Source: Okapia johnstoni (Eukaryota > Chordata > Mammalia > Artiodactyla > Giraffidae). From it: a stretch of 64,000 nucleotides of DNA. Positions within the stretch are counted from its first letter, which is position 1, and each line of letters starts with the position of its first letter. The notes under the pieces were generated by a model. The model did no database searches. It was not told the DNA's origin and saw only the letters and a list, made by a program, of their open reading frames with translations. Positions 14,450 through 27,200 of this stretch are shown here, one piece after another. The stretch is taken from positions 18,671,001 to 18,735,000 of the forward strand of contig CM044306.1 of assembly GCA_024291935.2 (NCBI GenBank). Reading direction: 5' to 3'. Both the position numbers and the translations under genes were made by a program.

Positions 14450-15523
14450 ATGTGATTTCTTCCTGGAAAGAATCGAAGAGACTGGTCGGGCTCTGTGAGA
14501 CTGGGATGAGGAGGAGGGGCAGGAAGAGGATGGAGGGAGTGTGGGAAGAAAGTGGAAGGTAAGTCCCTGCTTCTCCTGGCAAAACCTATGGGAGAACCTG
14601 GCTTTGTGCCCCTCAAGTCTACAGCTCCACTACTTGCCCTTATTTAGCAATGATAGGTCTGTCGGGAGCTCAGGTTCATGCCTCTCATTTGAGCCATCAG
14701 CCCGGCCCCCCGGCGGATGCTTACTAAGATACAGCTGGGGGAGGAGGGGTTGTATCACACCAGCGCAGACATGGGGCAGCGATAGGAAGAAGTGCCAGAC
14801 AGGGCCCCCCTCCTCCACGTCCAGCATCAGTCTGGTCCACTGTGGGCACAGGGATGGAGATAAAGAACTCAGAGGAAAGGGGGACTGTAGCCTCAGGCAC
14901 AGGACACCTGACCTTAGGAAGAGGGGGACTGCCCCCCCCTCAAGTCCATAGGCTTCTTCCTCCCTGGGTCTCAGCCTTTCCATGTAGCAGAGACAGTTAA
15001 GAGGCTCTAAAGGCCCCAGGTATCCCCCTCCCCACTTCCTGAAACTGACAGGTGGGGTCTCCCAGCCTCACCCCCTCTTCCATTCTTGACTGATAAGGGG
15101 GAACGGTGCCTGGGTCCTTTCATTGTAGCATGGCCTTTGAGTGGGAAATTAACACATTCCACTATTTTTGCCTGGAGAATCCCGTGGACAAAGGAGCCTG
15201 GCAGGCTATAGTCCATAGTGTCGCAGAGTCAGACGTGACTGAAGTGACTTAGCATGCACAAAGGAACCTCTCAGTTCAGTGTTTCTTGAGAGGACCACTT
15301 GGGGGAGGTATGGGGAGGGTGGGGACACAGAACAAGAATATTCAAGTTGGATGGGACTTCAGAGATACATAACGAGAGAAAGGGAGAGAACCTAGAGAAG
15401 CAGGGCATGTTCCCGAGGGGCTCAGGGACTGGGAAGAGACCTTGATGCCCACTTGGACATTAAGAAATAGGCTATGAGACGGGGAGTGTCCACCAGCAGC
15501 TCCCTTCCCAATTACAGGAGACC

Positions 15524-15529
15524 TTTATT
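15524..15529 (-). terminator. Candidate TMEM106A poly(A) signal
   Basis: AATAAA on the minus strand, about 1.25 kb past the TMEM106A stop codon. It is the clearest such signal I noticed downstream of the gene. Confidence 0.45.
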
Positions 15530-16516
15530 TTTCTTTTTTAAACACTGTTAAGTACAGTTTAGTGAATACAATATAAATCCTTTACATTTTCTGAACTCCA
15601 CACAGCAAAAACTCCAGCCTGGATTTCATGGACTTTCCTGCTGTTGCCAGCACCACTTTGACCCCAGTTACTTAGGTGTGAAAGCGTGCAGACAGCATGA
15701 ACTCCTTCCTTCCTCTTGTCCCCTGGTCAGCTAGTCATTGGGTTCTGTCCCCACTTCCCTTTCTCCATCCTTCTACTTCAAGTTCAGCTTTCCCCACCAT
15801 CCAAGCTCAGCTCTCTGCCTGTCTGAGTGATAGAAACCACAGTAAAGGCAATGGTGGCACCATCTGACCCGCCTGTGTCCACTCACATGGGCTCAGGGTT
15901 GTGACCTCCTTCAATAAATACCTTTTAAAATGACTCTGGCTTTGTCTCTGTTTTTCCCTGTGCGGGCCCAGGGGGTGCCAGGTGCCTCCCCCCGCTTCTC
16001 TCCTCCTTTTGTTCCCACTGTGCAGAGAATAATATTAATAAAAGTGTTTTATGGAGAAGCTTTAGCTGCAGAACAGCTCTGTGTTCCTGGGGACCCAGAC
16101 CATCTATAACCAGGAAGGAGGAAGAACCAAAGGGCCTTGGCCAAAGGGTAGGCAAAAAGTTACCAGGAGAGAAGCAGGCCATCACCAACGATCTGTCACG
16201 TGACCAAAGCAAAAGGCCCTGGGGACAGCACAGGCTGATCCCTAAGTCATTCCCATCACTGGGTGGAGAACTGGAAAAGGATCCATGGAGTCAAACCAGA
16301 TAAAATGAAAGTTTTCTCTGCATTCAGGCAGGAAGAAGGCCTTCCCTGGAGGAACCAGGAAACCAAGGTGCTCAGCATAGGAAGGTGGGTGCTGCTCCAC
16401 ATCTCTGAGGCAGCTTTGAGGAAATGTTGGGTCAGACTTTCCTCAAGACACAACCAGAGGCCTCTGGTGCTGGCCTCTAGAAGAATCAGGCTTCTGATCC
16501 TGTGGAAATCAGAGAG

Positions 16517-16610
16517 GGTCTGTGTGTGACAGAGAGAGAGAGACACTGTGTGTATGGGTGTATGTGTGAGAGAGAGACAGTGTATAGGGGTGTGTGAGTG
16601 TATATGAAGT
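16517..16610. repeat. TG/GA microsatellite
   Basis: Alternating GTGTGTGT and GAGAGAGA runs, imperfect, probably within the TMEM106A 3' UTR. Confidence 0.8.
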
Positions 16611-16778
16611 TAACTTCCACAGGAAGCTTCCTCTGCTGGGGGTGCATGGGGTGGGGAGGGTATGATAAAGCAGGGTTTTTCCTTTGGCAAAGTCACTATG
16701 GTCCTACTGGGCACCATGGGGTTGTGGGAGGTACAGACCAGGCCGGCAGGCGACTGGAGCTTGAGGACAGCAGACAGG

Positions 16779-19700
16779 TCATGGTGGGTGAGAGATCAGC
16801 AAGTGGGGCACAGACTTGTTTCCCCGGCAGTCCACATATTCATAGCTCTGGAAGACCAGCTGCTCGGAACGGCTCAGGTAGGAATAGGTCAGGGTGCCCC
16901 TGGAGAGGAAAAGCAGGCTTTGGTGCTGTGTTTGGGAAGAGGAAAGCCCTGGCCCTGCTCTGTTCTCTGGGGAGGGCTGGCTTTCTGCTCTGTCATGGCT
17001 CCTGGGACAGCTGCCCCACCTGGGTCCTAGGCAGCTCCATGGGTGTTACATCAACAGCTCAGAAGCAAGGTGGACCCTAGAGGAAGGGCTGGACCTGCCA
17101 CTATCAAGAGCCAACAGAGATTCACGGAGTCAGCTTGGATGACTTCCTTCCCACTAGTGGGACCTGGAGTCAGAGGTGGGAGAGGTACAACTTCCCTGGT
17201 GGCCCAGTGGCTACGATTCTGAGTTTCCCATGCAGGGGACCCAGGTTCAATCCCTGGTCAGGGAACTAGAGTCCACATGCCACATCTAAAGATCCTGCGT
17301 GCTTAACCTAAGACCCAGCAAAGCCAAAATAAATAACTATTAAAAAAAAAAAAAAGGAAGTGGGAGAGGGGATACCAGGGCTTCAAATCCTACTTACTGG
17401 ATGTGCAAAAGCACGTGGTGGACTTTGATTTCCAGCCAGGTACAGATTTTGCTGAGAAAGACAGAGAGGAAGAACACGGGACCACGTTTCACACTGAGCA
17501 GCCTGTCAGTTCAGAGGAGACCTGCAGTCCCAGGCCCCTGGCCTCCTTTCCATGAGGAGGGCAAGGACCCAGGCCACTGCCACCCCTTCCTACTCCCTCT
17601 GCCTAAGGTGAGCACATCACTCCCCCAACCCCCACCGGCTTGGCCCAGGCATGTGCTAGCCATTCCCTTAGCAGAAAACAGCGAGTCAGGCTGAAGAGCC
17701 CAAAGTCATATATTGTAAAAGTGAAACTGAAAGTCACTCAGTCGTGTCCAACTCTGCGACCCCATGGACTTGTTCAGTCCATGGAATTCTCCAGGCCAGA
17801 ATACTGGAGTGGGTAGCCTTTCCCTTCTTCAGGGGATCTTCCCAACCCAGGGATCTAACCCAGGTCTCCTGCATTGCAGGCAGATTCTTTACCAACTGAG
17901 CCACAAGGGAAGTCCCATATATTGTAGGGATTAACCCAATTCTAGCCTGGTGTTCATTCCAATCCTGCTCCAAACAGGCAGAGGCTGGGGGCCCTGGACA
18001 CTTGCACACGGCAGTCTTGGCCATGAGCATGCAGGCTAAATGCTGGCTGCAGGGTTGCTAAGCAATCAAGAAATCTGGTGGGGGTTCAAACCGGGTTTCC
18101 AACCAGGAAGGAGGTGAGGGAGAAGAGATCAACGGCTACTCACTAGGTGTTTTCATCCCGTATCCTGTTGGCCACTGAATAAAACATCTGTCAACCAAAT
18201 GGTCATAGGGTTAGCCCCAACTGCAGCCGCCCCCTTCCTCCCACCACCCGTGTCCACACACTTGAGAGGGAGTCACCTGTTCACTGGCCAAAGAGCCGAC
18301 GTGGAGAAGGAGGCTGTGGGAGACCTGCCCCACCACTAGGGACAGGTGCAGAACCTCGATGGTCAGCTGGGTTACAGTGATAGGGCAGTAATTGTTATTG
18401 GAGATATTCAAGATACTCTGGGGAGGAAGACAGGGAAAGGGAGGGGTGAGAGTAACCATCCTTGGCAAGAAGAAGTCAAACAGTTTCAAAAACCCCCAGC
18501 CTGATTGAGCCCCACCCCCAGAGAGAGCTTCAGCTGATGGGGCACCAGTGCCAGGAGCTCCTTGGGAGGGGCTTGTAATGACACAGGGTCACTGTGAACT
18601 AAGACCATAAAAGTGAAAGTGTTAGTTGCTCAGTCTTGTCCAACTCTTTGTGACCCCATGGACTGTAGCCTGCCAGGCTCCTCTGTCCATGGAATTCTGC
18701 AGGCAAGAATACTGGGACATTAAGGTGGCTCAAAATCCAGTCTCACCCTGCAAGGCTCTTTCTGTTGCCCTGCCCACCCGGAAAGTCTCAGGCATACCAC
18801 TCCCTAATACTGCTCTAGCCTCAATTCTAACCTCTCACAGTTCCAATCCTACACAATCTGTTAGGGACTTCTGACATCCTCTGAGTGCCATAAGATCCCT
18901 GGCTACCCATGCCCAGGGTCAGAACACGGGACAAGGGCTTCAGAGGAGTGGTGCCTGGAAGGTGGGGTTGGAGCCCAGGGGCACAGGCACCCACCCACCG
19001 TTATGTTGAGGTAAACATTGGCCTCATCAATGGCCACCGTGGAGGAGTTGAGGCCCACAGGCTGCACGGCGATTGTCCGGGGAAACAGGAAAAAGACGAT
19101 GAGGGAGGAGGTCACCAGGCAGATGGACACTGCCAGGAACACGAAGAGTTTCCTGTGGGAAAGCAGGATCCGAGTAGGGAAGTGGAGAAGTCTGGACACA
19201 GAAGCAACCTGGCCAGAGGTGTTCAGATACTCTTCTCTGTACACAAGGCTCTCCTCTGAGTTCCCCTCACAACTGGACACTTTTAGCTCCTCAGGTGTGG
19301 AGGACCAGCCTAGAGTCAGGGGTGGCCCAGTGTGGGGAGAAGCACAGGACTGAGAAGCCAGCAGCTTGGTGTCCATCCCCAGCTCTCTGTACCCACTGGC
19401 CCAGTAACTCGGAACAACCCATTTAACTGCCCTAAGCCTCAGTTTCCTTGTCTATAAAATGGAGATAATTCATTGTACCTACCTACCTCGTACAATCTGT
19501 TATGGGCTAATGCAGGAAAAGCCACCAATCCCTGGTCCTGGTGTGTAGTCAAAGGCTAAACCAATGCCAGCTATTATCACTGGAAGAAGTCCACATGAAT
19601 TTTGAGAGTTCTGACTTTTAATACTCATATTCAGAACCAGACATCATCTGTCCATCTAACTCAAAATTGTAATACACATTAAAGAGACTGCACCTTGGTG

Positions 19701-21149
19701 GCACCTTCTAAGGAGCACTGCCAGATTTGGACTCTGATGCAGCGGTGGGGGAGGGCTGGGTGGTGGCTCCCAGATGGAAGCTGAGGACCCTGGGAGGAGG
19801 AGCTGCAGGGATTCATGTCAAATGACCCAGATGACAAACAGAGTCACAGGCCCCCACAGTGAAACTCAGAGCTGCCTCTGATGTTCTGAAGGGTCCCAGG
19901 TCAGGGAGTAGCTGGCTTTCCATCTCTACGGGGAGGAGAACAAGCAGGTCTGAATTGCCATAGCAAAGGAAGTTCTTAGGAAAAATCACTTCCCCAAACC
20001 AATAGCAACCAAACCAATGGCAACTCCCTCCATCCTGGAAGGACTTGCAGAGTCAAGAGGTCCTCTCTGTCTTCAAAAGGGAGCCATGCTTCTTGGAAGC
20101 AGTGATGCTTTGGATACCAACTGACCTCAGGTGGTCTGCTGTGCCCTGAGATTCTTTAACTAGGAAAATCTGTGGAAACAGGGTGCTAATATGTCTGAGC
20201 CCAGTGAGGCTCAGGCTTTTGGAGAAGAACCAATGGAGAAAATTTAGTAGAGGAGGGCACACTGGGGTGACAAAGAGGAATTGCCCCCACGGGCAGCGCC
20301 TGCAGAATTGGGGTAGGAAGAGGGGCTTACGTGTGCCTGGGCTTCAGCCTCTGGTCCCCGTAGGGGATAAGGGCCACCAGCTGCTTCTCTAGCTCTGTAG
20401 AGAGAAAGAGGGTGAGGAGGGCCATGAACTGTTCATGACAAGTTTCCTGTACCAATCTGTGAGAAGCACCCCTCCATCCCACAGAGCAGTCTCAGAAGCA
20501 CGCTATCTCTGACCCAGGGCAGGACTGGGCACACTGGCTGTTGGCAGCTCAATTTTGCCATCTCTCGAATGGAGGTGAGATTTTCATTAACATGGGTGAA
20601 GTCTTCTGACTTCTGCAAGTCACCATAAGTCAGAAAAGCCCAGTTTCTTTGGAGAGGTCATGGGAACTTCCTGAATCCTACGGCAGGGCTGCTAAGGAAG
20701 CAGAGAGGCTGGAAATCCCCTGGGGTTGGGTGGTACAACCAGGGCAGGAAGGAGGTCTCTGCAGAGAGCCCAGGGAGGGTTAGAATCTCCCTGGGCCAGC
20801 CTGAAACTGGGGGACTAGGAGCCGGACCTAGTGTTAGCCAGACCTAACACTAGGGAGACTCAGAGGGGCCTGGTGCTGGCCAGCTGGCTGTTAAGAGCCT
20901 TTCCTGGATTCCAACCTACTTCTAGAGCCTGCATTACTCACCTCGAGGAATCTCCCCACTGCCCTGGCAGGTGGGACAAGTTACAAAGCCAGCACCAGCA
21001 GCCCTTTCACAAGGCACACAGGAACAGAAAGGCTTGCTGTTGCCGGTGCTGGAGTAGCTGGCAGCTTTGCTGCCAAAGGCTGGGTCGGGGGGCAGGATCG
21101 ATTTGTTCTCATCCTCCTGAGAGGGCAGCTGGGAGAACGTCTCACCCAT
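16779..21149 (-). CDS. TMEM106A: TMEM106A, type II transmembrane protein 106A
   Basis: Seven coding exons on the minus strand join in phase: 21149-20942, 20394-20331, 19152-18999, 18417-18277, 18187-18144, 17451-17398 and 16899-16779. They give 261 aa, against 262 in human. Every junction has GT and AG. The N-terminus is cytosolic, with a Cys cluster CSCVPC (42-47) and CPTC (58-61). One membrane span is at about 93-115, ending FFLFPR. The extracellular or luminal part has N-glycosylation sequons at N126, N140, N146 and N249, and the protein ends SHPP. The family (TMEM106A/B/C) is lysosomal or plasma-membrane; TMEM106A is linked to macrophage signalling and antiviral restriction in the literature. 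The start fits the family. A splice acceptor just upstream (about 21171) implies a noncoding 5' exon. The gene lies head-to-tail behind NBR1. Confidence 0.95.
17188..17355 (+). repeat. Artiodactyl SINE in TMEM106A intron
   Basis: Sense copy: 'acttccctggtggcccagtg' head, shortened body, A-run at 17341-17355. It ends about 40 bp from the exon at 17398. Confidence 0.8.
17719..17916 (-). repeat. Bov-tA SINE in TMEM106A intron
   Basis: Antisense copy from 'actcagtcgtgtccaactct' to the reversed head 'ctgagccacaagggaagtcc'. Confidence 0.85.
18610..18716 (-). repeat. Bov-tA 3' fragment
   Basis: Antisense fragment holding only the BovB-like half of the SINE (GTCCAACTCTTTGTGACCCC through 'caggcaagaatactgg'). 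Confidence 0.8.
19430..19510 (+). repeat. MIR-like remnant
   Basis: 'ctcagtttccttgtctataa aatggagataatt' is the typical MIR 3' block. It lies in the intron between TMEM106A coding exons 2 and 3. Confidence 0.5.
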
Positions 21150-22359
21150 TGTTCAGGGGTATTTTTCACTGATGAAAAAAAGAACAAAGTTCAGTTAGCG
21201 TGGATGCTGGGTGTCACTCTGGTTTTAGGTTTTCAAGATTGGCAAGGGGCCCCACACAATTTCAGCAAGCTCAAGCCTAAGGAAGTGAAGGTATGGAAAT
21301 TCGAGCTGTTACACGTGGCTCTCAGATGAGGAATCTCTGCATTTCAACTCCTCTCTTTATTGTAGGACTGCTCAATTCCTGAGAGGGAAAAGCAAAGCAG
21401 AGGTTATTTCACTTTAAGGGACTTTCATAAGTGAAAGCGGAGCACTTATTTTGTTCTGGAAAAGTTGCTGAGCTGTCACTGATTACCAAGGAAGGAAGTT
21501 AGATAGGGCTGGCTTGGGGGCAGCAGCCAGGAGAGTCCCTTCATCCTCTGAGACAGGAGGATTCTGAAGATGTCTCTCAAGCACCCCGGGGCAGAAATGC
21601 CTGAGGTCCCCCAGCCTGGGTGTGGAAGGAAAGCTTCCATTCCTGAACCTGGGCAGGTACCGGTGTAATAGGAAGGTAGGGATTCTTTGGAACAAGAAAG
21701 AAAAAGGAAGCTAGACTGGCCACAGATGTGGCTTAAAAAAAACCCTAAAAAGGTCGTGGAAGGGAGAATAAACCTCTTCTATGTTGCTTTTTGAGTTGGG
21801 ATGGGAAAGAATGTCTGGGGGAGGAGCAACGTCTGGGTCAGTCCTTTACGAGGAAGAACCGAGGCTAAAAATCTAGATTCTCCCCAAAAGAGTGGAGTCA
21901 AATGACTGGGCATGGTGAGCTGAACTCTGACCTTCTGGGCTAAAATAAAGGGAGCCTCACCTGGCTTAGGTCTGAGATCCCGGGCTCCTCTCAGCTGCAA
22001 GAGGACGAGAGATTTTTGGAGTACGTCTTTGGGGACGAGGGCCTGTAGGGAAGGGTGGCTCCAGGGGCTACCGGTCCCCTTCCCGCAGAGTCGTGGGGGA
22101 GCGAATGCCCCGTAGGGGCAGGTGGGGAGCCGCGACGGTGGCCTTCCCATAGCCCCAGGTGCTTCACACCCTACTCTGAAGCTGGGCGTGGATTGAGAGG
22201 CTCGAATTTCATCGAAGGAGGGTTTTAAGTCCCATCAGACACCCAGAGAAGCCGTTAGTAGAGCTCGGTACGTGCGCGTTGGGCTAGGAGGAGGCACAGC
22301 AGGGGCCTGGGCCCTTACCTCCCAGATAAAAAGTAAAGGAATTTCTCAAAACGCCTTAC

Positions 22360-22445
22360 CCTCGGGCGACCGCGGCAACAGAAACGCCTGCAAAGTAGAA
22401 CCGAAACTGCGGCAGCCAGGGTCTCGCCCCAAGCTTTGATTCAAA
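22360..22445 (-). other. TMEM106A: Probable TMEM106A noncoding first exon
   Basis: The minus strand shows a strong donor, GAGG|GTAAGG, with the last exon base at 22360, inside a CpG-rich block. A second possible donor, GGAG|GTAAGGGC, lies at about 22318. The 5' boundary is a guess from base composition. This exon would splice to the acceptor at about 21171, ahead of the TMEM106A start codon. Confidence 0.5.
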
Positions 22446-22481
22446 GCCCTGGGAAGCTCCGCCCCGGCTCCTCCGAACCCG

Positions 22482-22545
22482 CCCTCCCAGGGCCCGCCCC
22501 CTCCCTCCCAGGGCCCGCCCCCTCCCTCCCAGGGCCCGCCTCTCT
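22482..22545 (-). promoter_or_regulatory. Triple 21-bp GC-box repeat, TMEM106A promoter
   Basis: Three copies of a 21-bp unit built on TCCCAGGGCCCGCCCC begin at about 22485, 22506 and 22527. Each contains a GGGCGGGC Sp1-type box on the minus strand. A further GC box (CCGCCCC) lies at about 22460. Position and composition point to the TMEM106A promoter. Confidence 0.65.
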
Positions 22546-22604
22546 CAAAACAGCGGCTCTTCAAGGGCCACGCGAGGTCCTGGACGAAGGTACCAGCCAG
22601 GGAA

Positions 22605-24213
22605 GATAAGAGTTTCAAAGTTTATTTCACCATTCTTTAAGCGGTTACGTACAAGTACAATGGGACAGACAACTGGACCCTTACAATACGACTCAGATGG
22701 TCAAGACAGATCCCGTCCCAAATCAACCCAATTAATTACACACAACCTGCCGCTCAGCCTCTACCCAGAAGGCCCCATAAAAACGTTTGTAATAACGAAC
22801 AGCCTGGTTGGCTTGCAGTCTGAATCCTGGCCTATTTAACAGCATTCAAGAGTTACACTGTAAATAAACATCATTATGGCTAATGATTACATCATCATTC
22901 ATTGTAATACCAACCAAGTTATATAATACTATTTTATTATCCTTCCCCCTTACGGCTGGGGGTCAGATTTCTTCTTTTTCTGCAAGCAATTTTTATGACT
23001 AAAATCTTTAGTGTTTTTTGTTACCTCGTTACCAGCTGTACCCAAGACTCCCTTCTATAAACAGAGTGAGGACTTTGGACCTTTGTAAGCAAGCTCTTTC
23101 CCACTCACTTACCCTGGGGTTAAATTAAACCAAAACTTTTTTCAGTGAGTTTGCCCCCAATCCAAGTTTTGTAAAACATCAGCCTCTTTTTCTTGTTCTA
23201 AGTTCTCTTGAACAGATTGCAAACATTCAAGAGACATTCAGGACTTCCTGAATCCCATTTCAAAGCCTCACACCCACTCATCTGCCCGCTCCTGAATTTT
23301 ACTGAGATTCACATAATAAAGTTCAGTTTTCTCATGTTTCTATACAGCCCTTGCCCACTCTACTGTAAATAAGACCTGCCCCCTGACATAAAGAAAAAAG
23401 GTAACTGTTAAATTTACTTTTTCCTTTAATAGTTTTTTTTCCTTCTTTATACGATTAGCAAAATATTTCACACTACCTAAATTTTTTCCCTTAAATAAAA
23501 TACAAATGTATGCAAAATTGCTATAATAGACACTGTTCAACAGGTGCTGGTGGGTTAATTAGCACACTCTCTGCTCCTTACTCGGAAGTGCAGAGATGCA
23601 GAAGATGGATATACTTTAGCGCATCAGTGGGGTCTTAAGAAAACAACACTGCTGATTACCGAGACTTGCAGAGAAATGACTTTCTATTTGAAAAGGGAAG
23701 AGGAACAAAATCCCTATCACGTTCTGGGTGTCATTTTAATACCACATAGCTATTTAAGCTTGGGATAGGTTAGAGAAATTATGAGAATAATTCTGGAAAA
23801 CAACTTACCAGGTTAATTCCTTTTAAAAACTGACAAGAGATATCCTCATAAAAACATCCACGTTAAGCAAAGAAAAATACTCAATTTCAATACAAGCAGA
23901 AAGAAAAATGGTTCTATAGGAAGTTTAAGTTATACTCTTCAGTGCACTAAAACAGAGAAAGGAGGTTTATCCAAATCAATTGAAAACTGCTCTTCCTACA
24001 ATTCACCTAATGTCTACCGTGAAAATTTAAGTTCTGGTTTTTTATTTGCTCCAAAAAATAACTGCAATGCAGGTACTGTCTTGATAATTCAATGATGGGC
24101 TCTATTATAGATTCATCAGATTAAAAAATAAACAAGGGTCTGTACCCCATGCCCCAACAGAATAAAGATTATCTCTGAGCAGCTGGCAAAGTTATTTAAT
24201 ACGAGGTCAGTCC
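22605..24213 (-). other. NBR1: NBR1 3' UTR
   Basis: About 1.6 kb of AT-rich sequence after the NBR1 stop codon, free of obvious ruminant SINEs. It ends at AATAAA (minus strand, 22621-22626). The lack of SINEs, unlike the neighbouring introns, suits an exon under constraint. Confidence 0.8.
22621..22626 (-). terminator. NBR1 poly(A) signal
   Basis: AATAAA on the minus strand just before the GC-rich TMEM106A promoter. Cleavage is expected near 22600. Confidence 0.7.
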
Positions 24214-27200
24214 TCAGTAGCGGTGGCTATACCAGTCGTTGTTGTTGACCTGAAGGAGTTCTGTCACCACCTGCAGGATATTGTAATTGTGTTTCTTCAG
24301 CAGCCTTAGGTTCAACTGCCTGTCACAGAATCCCATTTCAAAGAGATGCGCCATCAGGGCTGCTGTCTGATCTTCAGAAACTATTGGCTGTGTAGAGTCA
24401 AGAAAAGTAGAAAAACAATTTCTATAAAAATCTGTACTATTTTGTTGAGTAATTCTAATCTTTCCAGATTTATTCAAATCACTAGGTAATTACGTGCAAG
24501 ACTATGGCTCTCCTGTCCACCCAATACCAATGGGTCTTCTGAGGGGATAAGAAGGACTGGGAATACTCTATTTTGGATAAGGTATGTTTGTACCCCAAAC
24601 CAGGTAACAAATGAACTGTCTTTAGAACTAAATGAAGGAAGAGATGCAAAAACACTCTGGAAACCCTGTGAAGATAAAGGTGATCATGATGATGGGCCAA
24701 GGAGAAGAACAGCTGTTACTGGAAAAAAGTCTGGGAAATTTAATCAGATATGCAAAGGATCCGGACCAGAAACTGCTCAGGAAATGACATCCTCGGCAAC
24801 CATCTTGACTTTTTTTTTTTAAGATAAAGAGTAGCAATTCTTTATTGCTAATTACTTAATCTTTTACTTTTACTTTCCTCTTTGGGCCAAGCCCTGTGGT
24901 GAACTCATAACGTTCCTAAATCCTCCGAACACTTGGAACACCCTCTTATCATTTACTTAACAGCTGTTGCTGCTGCTAAGTCGCTTCAGTCGTGTCCGAC
25001 TCTGTGCGATCCCACAGACGGCAGCCCACCAGACTCCCCCCATCCCTGGGATTCTCCAGGCAAGAATACTGGAGTGGGTTGCCATTTCCTTCTCTAATGC
25101 ATGAAAGTGAAAAGTGAAAGTGAAGTCGCTCAGTCATGTCCGACTCTAAGCGACCCCATGGACTGCAGCCTACCAGGCTCCTCCATCCATGGGATTTTCC
25201 AGGCAAGAGTACTGGAGTGGGGTGCCATGAGTACCAACTTTCTTATTTAAAAAAAAAAAAAAAAATGGAGACACCAGTTAGCTAGTATTTTGCAGGGTAG
25301 TTGACTGGAATTAAAACTCAACATTCAGAAAACTAAGATCATAGCATCCGGTCCCATCACTTTATGGCAAAGTGATGGAGAAACAGTGGAAACAGTGAGA
25401 GACTTTATTTTTTGGGGCTCCAAAATCACTACAGATGGTGACTGCAGCCATGAAATTAAAAGATGCTTACTCTTTGGGAGGAAAGTTATGACCAACCTAG
25501 ACAGCATATTAAAAAGCAGAGACATTACTTTGCCAACAAAGGTCCATCTAGTCAAGGCTATGGTTTTTCCATAGCCTTGTATGGATATGAGAGCTGGACT
25601 ATAAAGAAAGCTGAGCACCGAAGAATTGATGCTTTTGAACGGTGGTGTTGGAGAAGACTCTTGAGAGTCCCTTGGACTGCAAGGAGATCCAACCAGTCCA
25701 TCCTAAAGGAGATCAGTCCTGAGTGTTCATTGGAAAGACTAATGTTGAAGCTGAACTCCAATACTTGGGCCACCTGATGTGACTGAACTGAGTGGATTAA
25801 GATAAGAAAGCATGTCAAAGTGTTGAGCACTGTCTCTGGTATTTCTCTCTTCTACTGTTTCCTTCTATTTCAGAGTAAGTTATCCATCCTCCTTTCCAGG
25901 TTAATCCTTCCATATGACCTTAACTTTGTATCTCATTACCACTCGCCACCTTGGAAATATTTTTCTGTTAATTGACCTCTCTCATTTTTATTGCAACCTC
26001 CTTTGCTACTGGCTCACCTTTAAAAATCTCTCCCTCTGTCTTACATGTCCCAGCTTTCACTCTCCTTTTCCCTTTGTATAGTCCAGCTATTTGAAAGTGA
26101 GGCACACATGTGCTCTTCGAGTCCTCTCTGCCCCTTCACACTCCTCTGCAGCACCTGACACTGCTGGACATGCCCTCCTCATTAAAACTCCCTTCCCTTC
26201 CTCATCCTCCTCCTAGTTCTCAGTCTTCTTTGCAGAGCCCTCCTTCTTTCCATGATCCTTAGAGGCTGCTCCTTCCTTTATCCATTCTTCCTGGAAAATT
26301 TTATCTAATCTGTGGCTCCTGTTATATCTTGTACATAAATGACTTCATTTCCAGGCCACACTTCTTTTCTCTGTAATTCAAATATATAAATCCAACTATA
26401 CTCTGGATAACTTGACCTGGGTGTGTCTCAAATTCAACACTACCCCCAAACCAACCTGATTTTCTTTTCCTCCTGCCCAAATATACCCTTCTTATATATC
26501 CTCTCTTAATGAATGGTACACTGACTACCTAAACCAGAAACTTTATCCTTGATTTCTTTCTAGCCTTACGGCCTCCAACTTCTGCCATTTCTATTTCTCT
26601 TCTACCCTTCTTTTCTTTCTACACGTGGATTCTGAGCTGCATTTAAGGCTCCCTTGGCCTCCACACTATGGAGGAGTGGAGTGATCTTACAAAGAACAAA
26701 TCTGATCACGTTAATTACTTCCCTAAAATCCTTCAGAGGCTGCCCACGGATCCTAAAATAAAATCCAAATCACTTAACACAGCATCCCACCTATGTCACT
26801 GGTCTTTTCTCTTCTTTCTCTTCTCAGAACAAATTTACCTTCCAGGCTCACATTTCCAAATCTCATGTAAAATGAGTGTGTGACTGTTTTCCTATCAGTA
26901 AACTGGCTGTTGTCTGTCTACCCTTTCTGACTCTGACTGCTGGCAAACACTTTTAGGATGACCTCAGGCATCATCTACCAGGAAGCCTTCCTTTGCTGCA
27001 CTGTGGGGCCTATATCAGACTGAGGTGTTCCACTGGTCTGAGAAAACTGGCATAGTATCTTACATTGCACAATAAATTTTTTTTTTAATTAGATGAAAGA
27101 TTCCTTAATTCTATACTGCTTTGCAATTTTCAAAAGTTTCATAGACAAATGTCTGTGTACTTCACTTGTTTCCCACCACTCTGGGCAGGAACTGGTGTCT

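Larger units (their letters stand above)
14307..16778. other. CCDC200-TMEM106A convergent intergenic/3' UTR region
   Basis: This 2.5-kb interval between the two stop codons holds the probable TMEM106A 3' UTR (minus strand) and possible extended CCDC200 3' ends. It contains a Bov-tA fragment at 15150-15258 and a (TG)/(GA)-rich microsatellite at 16517-16610. On the minus strand a poly(A) signal (TTTATT on plus) is at 15524-15529; on the plus strand AATAAA is at 15913-15918. No coding gene is seen. Confidence 0.55.

Noticed and set aside
16598..17080. 160-codon plus-strand open frame
   Set aside because: Antisense to the last TMEM106A coding exon and its 3' UTR; no family resemblance.
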